The notes below the pieces were generated by a model. That model saw only the letters and a program-made list of their open reading frames with translations, was not told the origin of the DNA and did not search any database. From Siphonodentalium dalli (taxonomy: Eukaryota; Mollusca; Scaphopoda; Gadilida; Siphonodentaliidae), in the NCBI GenBank assembly GCA_032622095.1, contig CP136061.1, forward strand, positions 117,748,754 through 117,812,753: a stretch of 64,000 nucleotides of DNA. The letters are read 5' to 3'. The position numbers were made by a program, and so were the translations under genes. This document shows, piece after piece, positions 46,811 to 58,272 of the stretch (positions are counted from its first letter, which is position 1; the number at the start of each line of letters is the position of its first letter).

Positions 46811-47095
46811 CTCCTGGATTGGATATTAGGGCGGCAGTCTCTTTTGTTTAAAAAATTGAAAGCACTTAGGTGGACATTTTACTGTCTACCTAAGTTTCTT
46901 CCCCTAAAGGCGACGAAATATGATTTTTTGGAAAATTTTCGTCTTCACTAGGCAGATGTAATGATGCGCATGTGTAATAAGATGACCGTTATTCCGTGAA
47001 TATGACCTAACTTAATGAAATAACGGTTATAGTCATAATGCATGTTATTTCGTTATTAATATGATCGATTGTCGCCTTAATTACCGATTTAGTAG
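46811..47095. mobile_element. Tc1/mariner-like MITE, TA duplication
   Basis: Left end CTCCTGGATTGGATATTAGG is inverted as the complement of CTACTAAATCGGTAATTAAG at 47095, with TA on both sides inside the TATATA tract of the minisatellite. 285 bp, no ORF. The interior has a second inverted pair ('cacttaggtggaca' / 'gtctacctaag'). Confidence 0.75.
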
Positions 47096-47495
47096 TATAT
47101 ATATACCATGTGTCACTATTTATACCCTGTGACACTATCAATTTCAGCGTCCCACATGTGTGTGTTTTCTATATATATATATATACACACACCATGTGAC
47201 ACTATCGTTTTATGCGTCCCCAATGTTTTCTGCATATATACCATGAGACACTATCGCTTTCTGCGTCCCCAATGTTTTCTGCATATATATATACCATGTG
47301 ACCCTATAGTTTTCTGTGTCCCACATGTGTGTTTTCTACACGAAAAATATGAAAACAAGTGACATCATTTTCTGCATCCCAATGTTTTCTGCATATATAT
47401 ATACTATGGGACACTATCGTTGAACATCGATATTCATGACCCAGTGCACCTGATACCGCACTTCATTATTCATCGCCATGACTGGCATGAAATTC

Positions 47496-47556
47496 CCACT
47501 GTGTGGATTGCAACACTAAATTCACCCTCTGGGACCTCATTCTGCAAGTGTCAGAC
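47496..47556. mobile_element. Right-end fragment of the bipalindromic MITE
   Basis: 'actaaattcaccctctggga' and 'cctcattctgcaagtgtcagac' match the right end of 24303-24724. Confidence 0.7.
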
Positions 47557-47611
47557 ATACTATATCCAGACTTGGTTTCCTATCCAGCGTTTTTTTTGGT
47601 TTCACGTACTT

Positions 47612-47791
47612 ACATCACTTTAAACATTTCCCACCAATGAATAGGAATCCTTCTGTCCTTGTATTATCTGTTCGGCTGCATGTCTGTATGCTTAGATTTC
47701 CTGAACACCCCTCCATATGAATAATAGACCATTCCAATGTATATATGTACTCTTATAATTCAATCGGAGAATCTTCTTAGTAAGGAAAGGG
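47612..47791. mobile_element. CCCTTTCT-type MITE, partial
   Basis: The right end 'agtaaggaaaggg' before TTAA (47792-47795) and the middle 'cccaccaatgaataggaatccttctg' match 22906-23163. The left end is not clear. Confidence 0.5.
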
Positions 47792-47949
47792 TTAATATTT
47801 GTAGTTAAATTGACAATGCCAAATCCACGACCGTACTTCACTGTTTTTTGGCCCAACTGGATGAAGGAAAGTTTGAGTCCATTCCTGAGAAATAATAAAT
47901 TGACTGCGTAACCTAACCTAATATTATTTATTCATTGTTTCATCTACAG

Positions 47950-48087
47950 ATATTGATGATAGAATGAAGCGGCTTTTGGAGACGCCAGCAGCACATAGTT
48001 TACTGCTCAACAAGTATTCATATGACTCAATTGTGTGGGCGATCGACAAATTCCAAGAGAATCAAGAAGATCGTAGAAATGAAAATG
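47950..48087 (+). CDS. IAP gene exon D (UBA-like segment)
   Basis: Acceptor 'gtttcatctacag' ends at 47949; donor AATG|GTGAGA begins at 48088. The 138 nt keep phase 1 on both sides and encode about 46 residues: MKRLLETPAAHSLLLNKY followed by SYDSIVWAIDKFQENQ. This fits the ubiquitin-associated domain that follows the BIR repeats in several IAPs (pattern: short helix, aromatic/Gly loop, then a helix with V..AI). The UBA would bind ubiquitin chains in signalling complexes. The call is by pattern only, and the usual MGF/MGY loop is replaced by NKYS. Confidence 0.8.
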
Positions 48088-48360
48088 GTGAGACGATAAA
48101 GACAAATCAGCTGGTGTAGGCCTGTCATGATTAATAATATAGTCCATCTATAGACGATCACGAACCTAGTAAACCACAATTTTTCATAATTGATTACCGG
48201 TATACCTTCAGGCATTGGGTAGTCAGTCTGTTACTATCACCAATATGTACATGTATCTGTAACTGTCATGTATGGATGTCTTTTCAGTTCAATTTTGCTA
48301 ACCTCTTGGCTGCTATACACCCGTACTGAGTATACAAATTCAGATACAGTTCCCCGTAAA

Positions 48361-48513
48361 TACACAGAACAACACAAGTGTGTTAATGTGTTTGTTGATA
48401 CGGTTTCCACACTAGTTAATAAGGATAGAAGAGGCGCAGCCTTGAGTTCTATTCTTCTGCGATGGCACAAGTGCCGTATCAACAAACCAATTAACATGTG
48501 TGTCGTTCTATGT
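48361..48513. mobile_element. Foldback MITE (GTTTGTTGATACGG)
   Basis: 'acagaacaacacaagtgtgt' and 'gtttgttgatacgg' on the left are inverted on the right ('ccgtatcaacaaac', 'gtgtgtcgttct'). The centre has an inner stem 'aaggatagaag...cttctattctt'. Possibly extends to TAAATA/TATTTA at 48355-48522. The two antiparallel ORFs here are the hairpin. Confidence 0.75.
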
Positions 48514-48529
48514 ATATTTACACACTAAG

Positions 48530-48706
48530 TGTTGTCATCACTAAATCCAGCATTCTGATTGGTCGGCGCCCACGCGGCTAGTTGCAGTTATTTCGGTGAG
48601 GTAAGTGGACATAACTTGTATGTAAAACCCTTCGGGTTTTACACAAGTTATGTCCACTTACCTCACCGTTACATCTCCATAAAAACATGACAGTTAATCC
48701 TTATTT
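48530..48706. mobile_element. Second copy of the hairpin MITE of 43888-44375
   Basis: 'cactaaatccagcattctga' leads to a stem 'ggtgaggtaagtgga(c)ataacttgt' / complement, whose centre 'aaaacccttcgggtttt' is a further small hairpin. It ends 'acatgacagttaatccttat', the same terminus as 44042. Shorter than the first copy. Confidence 0.75.
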
Positions 48707-48799
48707 ATTACATGCCACCCATCCTAGAATCAGTGAATTAAAAATATGACTTACAAGGTCTATTTAGGCACATACTGGTCTTGTTTTGTCATGCTTTTA

Positions 48800-50095
48800 T
48801 TTTTAGTCGAGTTTTTTTCCAAAACTCGACTTTTAGTTTGATGAGGGACGGTGGGTGGCGGACGGGCGGGCGGGTGTGTGAGTACATATCCATGCACGTA
48901 AGCTGCAGACAAAAAATCGGGTTCGTCTGCACATTTATATCAGAGTTATGGCCCTTTGAATTTTCAGCTCGTTAGCGCGATAACTTCAACAAACGTTATC
49001 CGATTTGATTGAAATTTGGTATATAGGTGTCTCCCAAGAATATCTCGGATGAGTTCGAAAACCGGCCTGGTCCGATAAAATTTGATAGAGTTATGGCCCT
49101 TAATTAGTCATTTTTCACGAATTTTCAGCTTGTTAGCGCGATAACTTCAACAAACGTTATCCGATTTGATTGAAATTTGGTATATAGGTGTCTCCCAAGA
49201 ATATCTCGGTCGAGTTCGAAAACCGGCCAGGTCCGATAAAATTTTATAGAGTTATGGCCCTTAATTACTCATTTTTCACAAATTTTCAGCTTGTTAGCGC
49301 GATAACTTCAACAAACGTTATCCGATTTGATTGAAATTTGGTATATAGGTGTCTCCCAAGAATATCTCGGACGAGTTCAAAAACCGGCCTGGTCCAATAA
49401 AATTTGATAGAGTAATGGCCCTTAATTAGTCATTTTTCACGAATTTTCAGCTCGTTAGCGCGATAACTTCAACAAACGTTATCCGATTTGATTGAAATTT
49501 GGTTTATAGGTGTCTCCTAAGAATATCTCGGTCGAGTTCGAAAACCGGCCAGGTCCGATAAAATTTGATAGAGTTATGGCCCTTAATTAGTCATTTTTTC
49601 ACAAATTTTCAGCTCGTTAGTGCGATAATTTAACAAACATCATCCTATTTGATTGAAATTTTGATATATAGGTGTCTCCCAAGAATACCTCGGACGAGTT
49701 AGAAAACCGGCCCGGTCCGATAAAATTTGATAGAGTTATGGTCCTTAAGTAGTCATTTTGTACGAATTTTGAGCTCGTTAGCGCGATAACTTCAACAAAC
49801 GTCATCCGATTCAACTAAAATTTGGTATATAAGTGTCTTCCCTTATTATCCTGGATGAGTTCGAAAACCAGCCTGGCCCGATAAAATTTGATAGAGTTAT
49901 GGCCCTTAATTAGTCATTTTTCGTAAATTTTTAGCTTGTTAGCGCGATAACTTCAACAAACGTCCTCCGATTTGTTTAAAATTTGGAATAGACATACTGG
50001 CCAAGAATATTTCGGACGAGTTCGAAAACCAGCCTGGCCCGATAAAATTTGATGGAGTTATGGCCCTTAATTAGTCATTTTTCGATTTTACCTAT
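48800..50095 (+). repeat. Dispersed element with seven 161-bp tandem repeats
   Basis: A small hairpin 'gtcgagtttttttccaaaactcgac' opens the element, followed by a G-rich stretch. The word 'gttagcgcgataacttcaac' recurs at 48971, 49132, 49293, 49454, 49616, 49777 and 49938, a period of 161 (once 162). Units include 'ccgatttgattgaaatttgg', 'tataggtgtctcccaagaat', 'gagttcgaaaaccggcc' and 'tagagttatggcccttaatt'. The first copies are nearly identical; the last two are more diverged. Confidence 0.92.
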
Positions 50096-50098
50096 TAA

Positions 50099-50296
50099 TT
50101 AGTCTACCGATACTGATGCACACCAATTGGTGGTAGCCACCGGCGGTAAGCCACCGAAAACGAGACACAGCATCTCTGATGCCACCTCTTGTATAGTTCT
50201 TAAAGTTTCATGGTTGAGGTTAACATCATTTAGATTGAGTGACGTCAAAAGGGATGTGTGTGGCATATTGAACATACGGATTTGTAAATATGGCAC
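50099..50296 (-). CDS. Unidentified ORF fragment, LRR-like wording
   Basis: A 65-codon minus frame lies between the 161-bp array and intron sequence. It contains LLTSLNLNDVNLNHETLRTI and LCLVFGGLPPV. The L..LNLNDVNL..ETLR pattern resembles one leucine-rich repeat, but one repeat is too little to call. No splice sites or neighbours support it. Confidence 0.2.
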   Translation of the reverse strand: MPYLQIRMFNMPHTSLLTSLNLNDVNLNHETLRTIQEVASEMLCLVFGGLPPVATTNWCASVSVD

Positions 50297-50654
50297 AGCA
50301 GGAAAACTGTAATTCTAGGAACAAGCGCGTAATAAAATCTGATATCATGACAGCTCTAGTTTCATTTAGGGTTTTGTCCAGTCAATTTCTTTCTCAACAA
50401 TTGCATCTGCTAATGTCAGCAGGATATTGCATTGTGATTTACCACATAATTGTTTGAAATGTCATACTCTTCACAGCTAAAGTCATTTCTTCAGTTGAAC
50501 TATTGCAGCTGACAATGTTTGCTCATTGTATTACTATATTTACTTTATTGGTTTCTTCTTCTGACGCCTTTATCCAGATTTGTCATTGTGAAAGACAAAA
50601 TTGGTTAATCAATTTCAACTGCGATGCCCTGATAATACGTGATTCCAAGATTGG

Positions 50655-52590
50655 ATCGTATGGATTGTAAGCTGATGTCGGACCTTAGAGCACTGGATTA
50701 TAAGCGGAGGTCAGACCAATATAGCACTGGATTATAAGCGGAGGTAAGGCCGATATTAGCACTGGATTATAAGCCGAGGTCAGACCAATATAGCACCGGA
50801 TTATAAGCGGCGTTCAGGCCAATATAGCACCGGATTATAAGCTGAGGTCAAACCGATACAGCACCGGATTATAAGTGGAGGTCAGACTAATATAGCACCG
50901 GATTATAAGCAGAGATCAGGCCGATATAGCTCCAGAATATAAAATGAGGTCAGGCCGATATAGCTCCGGATTATAAGCTGAGTTCAAACTGATATATCGC
51001 TGGTTTATAAGCCGGGGTCAAACCGATATAGCACCGGATTATAAGCCAAGGTCAGACTGATATAGCACCGGATTATAAGCCGATGTCAAACCAATATGGC
51101 ACCGGATTATAAGCCAAGGTCAGACTGATTTTGCACCGGATTATAAGCCGAGGTCAGACTGATATAGCACCGGATTATAAGCCAAGGTCAAACCAATATA
51201 GCACCGGATTATAAGCGGAGGTCAGACCGATATACCACCGCTTTATAAGCTCAGATCAGACCGATATAGAAACGGATTATAAACGGAGGTCAAACCGATA
51301 CAGCACCGGATTATAAGTGGAGGTCAGACTAATATAGCACCGGATTATAAGCAGAGGTCAGGCCGATATAGCTCCAGAATATAAAATGAGGTCAGGCCGA
51401 TATAGCACCGGATTATAAGCTGAGTTCAAACTGATATATCGCTGGTTTATAAGCCGGGGTCAAACCGATATAGCACCGGATTATAAGCCAAGGTCAGACT
51501 GATATAGCACCGGATTATAAGCCGATGTCAAACCAATATAGCACCGGATTATAAGCCAAGGTCAGACTGATTTTGCTCCGGATTATAAGCCAAGGTCAGA
51601 CTTATATAGCACCGGATTATAAGCCAAGGTCAAACCAATATAGCACCGGATTATAAGCGGAGGTCAGACCGATATACCACCGCTTTATAAGCTCAGATCA
51701 GACCGATATAGCAACGGATTATAAATGGAGGTCATACCGATATACCACCGGATTATAAGCTCAGATCAGACCGATATAGCAATGGATTATAAAAGGAGGT
51801 CGGGCTGATATAGCACCGGATTATAAGCTGAGGTCAGGCCGATTCAGTACCAGATTATAAGCGGAGGTCAGACTGATAAAGCACCGGATTATAAGCCGAT
51901 GTCAAACCAATATAGCACCGGATTATAAGCCAAGGTCAGACTGATATAGCACCGGATTATAAGCCGATGTCAAACCAATATAGCACCGGATTATAAGCCG
52001 AGGTCAGACTGATATAGCACCAGATTATAAGCGGAGGTCAAACCCATAAAGCACCGGATTGTAAGCGGAGGTCAGACCGATATACCACCGGATTATAAGC
52101 TCAGATCAGACCGATATAGCAACGGATTATAAACGGAGGTCGGGCTGATATAGCACCGGATTATAAGCGGAGGTCAGGCCGATTTAGTACCAGATTATAA
52201 GCGGAGGTCAGACTGATATAGCACCGGATTATAAGCTGAGGTCAAACCGATAAAGCACTGGATTATAAGCCGATGTCAAACCAATATAGCACCGGATTAT
52301 AAGCCAAGGTCAGACTGATATAGCACCGGATTATAAGCCGATGTCAAACCAATATAGCTCCGGATTATAAGCCGAGGTCAGACTGATATAGCACCAGATT
52401 ATAAGCGGTGGTCAAACCGATAAAGCACCGGATTGTAAGCGGAGGTCAGACCGATATACCACCGGATTATAAGCTCAGGTCAGACCGATATAGCAACGGA
52501 TTATAAACGGAGGTCGGGCTGATATAGCACCGGATTATAAGCGGAGGTCAAACTGAGTCCGACCGATATAGCACTAAATTATAAGTCAAC
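50655..52590 (+). repeat. 34-bp minisatellite with higher-order repeats
   Basis: About 56 monomers of 34 bp, consensus CACCGGATTATAAGC, then (C/G)GAGGTCAGACCGATATAG. Variant monomers recur at fixed multiples: the 'ctccagaatataaaatgag' variant at 50929 and 51371 (442 bp, 13 monomers), and the 'caacggattataaacgg' variant at 52120 and 52494 (374 bp, 11 monomers), with a related one at 51780 (340 bp, 10 monomers). Sequence is copied directly, without spacers. It lies in intron 4. Confidence 0.95.
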
Positions 52591-52658
52591 ACCATGAAAC
52601 CATTATGTATTTGAAGAAATAAAGATAGGAACTGGATTTGGCAAGAAGCGTTAGATGC

Positions 52659-52740
52659 ATTTTATATAGCCATCATTGCTTTTATATAGGCATCATTGCT
52701 TTTATATAGCCATCATTGCTTTTATATAGGCATCATTTCT
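52659..52740 (+). repeat. 21-bp tandem repeat, alternating variants
   Basis: Four units of 'tttatata(gcc/ggc)atcattgct'; the units alternate gcc, ggc, gcc, ggc, so the effective period is 42. It follows the 34-bp array by about 70 bp. Confidence 0.85.
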
Positions 52741-52749
52741 GGACAATAG

Positions 52750-55700
52750 TGACGGTGATCAAGGTTGAAGGTGATACTCCAACGCAGATGTCGTAACACA
52801 AAGAAGTGGGAGGATATATGATGAACATAGCTGTTTTTGCCACCTGACGATTTTCATGCCAAGGAATAAGAATGGCTATAGTTTATAAACTCGCATGTAG
52901 GTGTGATTGAACTCGTTCAATATCACCATCAGTGTTTCTAGCATTTCCTATGACGTGTTCTCGAAAACAACAGCTGATGGCTAAGTTTTCCTGTCTTTAT
53001 TGATGTTTTCGTGTGGTTGTTGTTGCTGTTGGATTTGTCGTTGTTGTTGTACCTCCTCCTGATCATATCAAGGATGCATCCTGACACAGACATGATTATT
53101 AGTAGCAAAATTGTCACTATTTTTAATTTTCTTTTCATTTCATGTATCCAGCAGAACTAGGCAAACTTAAGGTACATGTAAGTATAGGTTGCGTTGAGCA
53201 TGTAGTCTTCCAAAAGAAGGTGGCATTATAAATGTGTGGTGTTCCCAGGAATATAATTTATCAAGTATATGTTAAGTTTATGTTTGTATGTTATGTACTT
53301 TCTCCACACATTGTTTTTAATGTTTTTAGTTGAGGAATTAATACCCCAATAAGTATCTGCAGAATAGTTGTCTTCATACATCTGTACTATTTCATAATGG
53401 AGGTACAAGTATTTCGCCAATTACCAAATTTTGTATTGAATATGACTTGTCATATTGGGCCTGTATGAAACCTCCACTGTTAATAATTGTTAACATATTC
53501 TGTTTTAGACGGTACTGAATATCTCAAAATTCTTTGATTGTTTCTTCGAACATGATGCTAACACTACAAATGAAATCAATGGGTTTATGAATCATCGATT
53601 TCTGAAAAAAGTCACAATGCATTGGTCAGAATGAGTGACCGAGCTACTTCTGAGTCTCAGTACTGTCTATGTCATCTTTCTCTATTCTATCTCTATATTT
53701 TCTATCGCTCTCCATATATTCTTCCCTAACTGAACATGGAACAGAGTGTTAGATGCTACGTAAGCTGATGATATTTGGAATGGGTGACTGCATTTTTATA
53801 ATATATGGATAACAGATGAAAATAATTTTCTTTGATGTCCAATAAAGGTTCTAGAAAAATGGTGGAAATGGCAGTGGGATACAGCTAAAGAAAATGCACA
53901 GACCAAGAAGATTTCATTAATTAGAAGACTATGACTTGTGAGGCCAAGAATAACAAACCTACTAATATTTGAAGAAAAAATCGTGGGCAAAAGAAGAGCT
54001 TGATTAAGTCATGAACGAAAATGAGAATCCAGTTTCAGTTAGCGGGAAAAAGCTACCTCATTTCATGTTCTCCTTTTTGAGATTGTTTGTGCCGGTTCAA
54101 TTTTTCAGTCAGCAATCACGTAAAAAATGCAAAAACAACCATGGGAAGAAAATCTAGAGCTGTCTTCGAGAAAGAAAAAGAACGTGTGTGAAGTTTTAAA
54201 ATAGTTTTGTGTTAAAATAACGCAATATATACCTTTTCTGGACATTCCGTTTCAAGAATTTCGAAGAACACAAATGGCACCAGTTTTATTCGGGGTACTA
54301 ACATTGTGTTTTAAGTTGTACGTTTTATGAACTCAATGTGTCTTGCTTGGACATAGAATTCTCATAGAAAGGTAGTTCTGGTATTTATCGACATATTTCG
54401 ATACTGGGAAAATTCAAAAGCGATGATACTAGTATTAGGTTTTTATTTGGAATGCAATCTGCCATGTGACCTTAATATGAAGATACAGTTTTCAGCAACA
54501 GAGCAGGCTAATTTGATCAAGGCAGTTCTGTGGTTCGGTAGTCACAATGTTCGGAGTGTTGTTGTTGTCAACACTGTGAGATGAGTCCAACTCCCGCCTG
54601 TGGACTGCTGTGTTTCCTAGCAGTGGCTAGGATTCAAGTTAAGGAGAGTGTGACTAGAGTTATATGCTCACACGCCAAGTTGTGTCTCTTGAACGAGGAC
54701 GCTCTTACTCTTGACTGCTTCATCGTACATGTGGGCACCTCGCTTGTTGGGCAAGCAAACATTAGCATGAAGGTGTGTGTGTGTGTATCGCCGCTCGAGT
54801 GAATTGCCTTTATGATGACAGTACATATTGGAACTGGAAGTGTTCAACAACTGTGGTTGTAATATTTAGTGACGCGATTCTCCAGGGTTAGCATGCTTGA
54901 CTTGTACCGTCATGGTTTAAAACGTCATGTGTTCTAATCCCACTCTCTGCAATGGAACATCAAACAATGCGTTGGTTGCCTTCTGCAAGCGATCTCGTAC
55001 TACATATGCTGCTGTGAACTCACGTGTTGAAATATAAATAGTGTGGAATGTTCCACATAAAGGCATCGATTATTATTATTATGTTATTGTTTTCTTATCA
55101 CCTTTGTGAGGTGAGCAAAGAGATTACACAGGCCACAGATCACTGTGGCATAATCATATAATCTAGCTTTTGGTATTTCTTCCATTATGATATTGTCTTT
55201 ATGTTGGTGATTCTTCTCAGTTCAGCCCTCTTAATTCAGATTGTTCCGCTACGACAACCCTTTGCCGTGGCCCAGTTTGCTTCAGCAAATGGCTTCGGCA
55301 TTGCTGATTGGCATAGCCAATTCTGAGGGCTGTCAGTGTATATGCCGTACCTAACAATGCTGCCTTCTGAAGTTGGTAGGATCATTATTATTACTATTAT
55401 GTCAAAAAGCTTAGAGCCTCCGGGGATATAAAACTATGAATTATTATATAATTGGTATGAAATTATCTTAATTTGAGATAACCTTGGAACTAAAAAATGT
55501 TGCCTCATTTATTTCACCAATTATAATTATATTATAGGTGCCATATTAAGTATGTTTCTTCTGAACTTCTGAAAGCACTTGCTAAGTCAATCCTGCCCGA
55601 CATTCATTTCTTGGCATCAAACTGTTAAGAATTTGATAAATCAACAGCTTAACATACTTTTATTTGGAAATTCGCAAAAAGACTTTCCATTAGGATTGAT

Positions 55701-56370
55701 AAAGTATTTGGGGAAATATAGCAGAGATGAAAGACCCATTAAAGATAGTAATTACCCGGATTACCCCTATTTGTAATATTTTGAAATGTGTACCCTTGTA
55801 AACTAAAAACCCTTACATCTCAGATTCTTACATGACAGATTTTTTCATAATTTTGAAACCTGAAAAATAGCTTTTATACTATGGCTGCTATGGTAGTTTC
55901 ACATGGGGGATACTTATACATGTAGTAGTTGTATCCTGGAAATAGACTGAGATATATGGTACCATGTATTTCTAGTCAACATATAGATTTAAAGGAATAT
56001 GATCCTGACAAAATATTTGTAGTTTTTTTCAATATACGATAATATATATATAAAATGTCCATTATGCGCATATAATCTAATATTCGGCCACTAATCTTAT
56101 TTTAATAACGATTAACAAAATTCTGAAGTTAGCCAAAGATTTTGTGTTGTATACGAAGTCACGTGATCATAGGCGTGATCGCATGATTGTAACATGTAAA
56201 CAGATCGATCATGTGGTAACTCATTGTCAATGCATAGATATGCAACCATAGCATATTAAATGAATTCGATAGCGGCTTTTGATGTTTGCTGCGTTATTAT
56301 AGAAAACTGCGAATGCAACAACTTTGCCGAAATACATCGCAGTTCTCATAATTAAATGTCTTTATCATGT
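52750..56370. other. Intron 4 sequence; tRNA-derived SINE (about 54862-55030), otherwise no gene
   Basis: At 54868-54950 'gcgattctccagggttagcatgc...gtgttctaatccc' has the length and B-box-like end of a tRNA-derived SINE head. A 65-codon ORF at 55579-55776 contains ILLFGNSQKDF, faintly like the C-terminal tail of LINE reverse transcriptases; I do not count it as a gene. A weak palindrome with 'ccctcttaattcagattg' / 'gccaattctgaggg' lies at about 55228-55330. The rest is unassigned AT-rich sequence. Confidence 0.4.
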
Positions 56371-56374
56371 TATT

Positions 56375-57095
56375 ATGCCCCCGATCTCCAATGGAGATTT
56401 GGGGGTATATAGTGGAGCCCTCCGTCCGTCCGTCCTTCCGTCCGTACGAACGTTTCAACTCATAACTTTGGTTTCGCTAACTCAATTCAGTTGATCTTTG
56501 GTATGCTAATAGACCAGCCGGGGGACAAGATTTCCCCATAACTGCGGTTTCGTCCGCCCATTTTTTCCAGAGTTACGCCCCTTTTTGGACTTAGAAAATT
56601 CAGTTTTCTGTGGCATACGAACGTTTCAACTCATAACTTTGGTTTCGCTAATTCAATTCAGTTGATCTTTGGTATGCCAATAGACCAGCCGGGAGGACAA
56701 GATTTCCCCATAGCCGTGGTTTCGTCCGCCCATTTTTTCCAGAGTTACGCCCCTTTTTGGACTTAGAAAATTCAGGTTTTCTGCTACTTTTTTTGGTTTC
56801 CAGATGATAACTTGATTTTGGATAGTTTATTTGCAAAACCCGTTTTTTTGTGTATTACCAATATCGCAATACAGGTCAAGGTAAAATTTCGGTTCAATCG
56901 GATATTTTTTGTGAGAGTTATGACCCTTTTTCGACTTAAAAAATTCATTTTTTTTTAAAGAAAATTCAGTTTTCCTTCTATTTTTGTGGCACCAGACCAA
57001 ATTTGAAGCTAATATAGAACAACATGTGGCATTTTTATAGCGCTTAACCAGAAAGTTTCTCTGATTGTACAGTCGGGGGCGTTGCCTCCACCCAG
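56375..57095 (+). repeat. Molluscan dispersed element with two long core units
   Basis: Begins 'ttatgcccccgatctccaat' with a small stem against 'ggagatttgggggtatatagtg' and GTCCG repeats, and ends 'agtcgggggcgttgcctcca'. Two units of about 186 bp start at 'acgaacgtttcaactcataa' (56448 and about 56618). No gene. Confidence 0.8.
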
Positions 57096-57328
57096 CGGTG
57101 CACTTGTTATTATATGTATCGCGATGTGCTGTTATAAAGCCATGCCCTTATTTGTTCTCATAAAAGAAATCACAGATGAAGAATTTGGAATATTATTAAG
57201 TATATTCTACCAAGATGTAGTAATAAATTTCGGTTTTACATGCAGTCATCTATATAAACATGTGTCTTTTCGTTACCGGAATAGTCCAAGTTATATTATG
57301 TATATTATATATATTCATATAAAGATTG

Positions 57329-58264
57329 TAGTGTTGAAACGATTAATCGACTAGTCGAAGTTGACGCGATTATTAAATTAGTCGATCCCAAAACCTGCTA
57401 GTCGATTAGTCGGGAAAAATAACTACATATGTGCTATCATGACAGCAGTGCCATTGCATGGCCATATTATCACGTAATCTGTAACCGTTTACACATATTA
57501 ACTTCTTAAAGCTTTATTGCACTGTTCCTTTAACGATGCCACTGCCATCAGTCATGTACAGTGGTGAACTCCATGACCTGAAATGAACCCAATGTATGCG
57601 CGGTTTCTTTTACATGTATGTTGATCATCAAAGACCTGAAGTGTCGCTGCCGACTGAACACTGTCTAGTTCAATGTGGCGCAATTGATCAGTGATAACTA
57701 ACTTCTCACTATGGCACATGTAATACTACTATAGAGTAATTATGCAACAAAAGGCTTCAATGATATACGAAACATAATTCGCGACAAGTCAAGCTGATAA
57801 AGTAAACTTAGTAACTGAATAGATTCTAATACCCATACCCCCCCCTGCGACATGAGGCGTCTATTCAGAGAGAAAATAGAACACACCCGACATGTTGTTG
57901 GCAAGACTTACGAACGAGACTTGCCTATTTATTTCCTGGTTACCTATGACAATTTTGTTTAAATAATTGATTTTTATTACCTGCATTCCCCAAACCGTGA
58001 GATTATATTGAGGTTGCAGGAGAGCCGGGTTTAAGACATCAAATTGGGAGACTCACGGGCAAAACGGGAGCTTATATAGTTCACTTGCTTTCTGTTCGAA
58101 CGTTCTGAAATGAAGAGTTGGATACTCAAAACTGCGATGCCACATGTCCTATTGTATACGTCATATGGGCATAGAAACGGGAACTCTTAGAAGGGGTCCG
58201 ACTAGTAGTCGATTACCTCTGGCGACTAGTCGATTCCTTAAAATCGCTAATCGTTTCAACACTA
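57329..58264. mobile_element. hAT MITE, 936 bp, perfect 8-bp TSD
   Basis: AAAGATTG flanks both sides (57321-57328 and 58265-58272). Ends are inverted TAGTGTTGAAACGATTA (17 bp exact). Just inside, 'cgactagtcg' and 'gtcgattagtcg' motifs repeat in both orientations, typical of hAT subterminal binding sites. The interior has no transposase. Confidence 0.92.
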
Positions 58265-58272
58265 AAAGATTG

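Larger units (their letters stand above)
45060..47420 (+). repeat. Minisatellite, 60-75-bp units, interrupted twice
   Basis: Units run 'catttctgcatcccacatgtg', 'tgttttctacatatatata', 'ccatgtgaccctatc'. Blocks: 45060-45560, 46295-46808 and 47098-47420, about 17 units. Interruptions are a dispersed repeat (45563-46290) and a mariner-like MITE (46811-47095). All ORFs with repeated FSASHRCVFYIY-type peptides are translations of this array. Confidence 0.85.

Noticed and set aside
44918-47362. Several ORFs with repeated FSASHRCVFYI-type peptides
   Set aside because: They are in-frame readings of the 60-75-bp minisatellite; unit lengths vary and the frame changes between units.
50655-52590. CRISPR-like regular repeat array
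   Set aside because: Monomers of 34 bp are joined head to tail with no unique spacers, there are no cas genes, and the setting is a eukaryotic intron.
54581-54802. 73-codon ORF, MSPTPACGLL...
   Set aside because: No domain and no splice sites; overlaps an antiparallel ORF of similar length and a GT microsatellite.
55579-55776. 65-codon ORF with ILLFGNSQKDF
   Set aside because: A resemblance to the tail of LINE reverse transcriptase is too weak; no upstream reverse-transcriptase motifs were seen.
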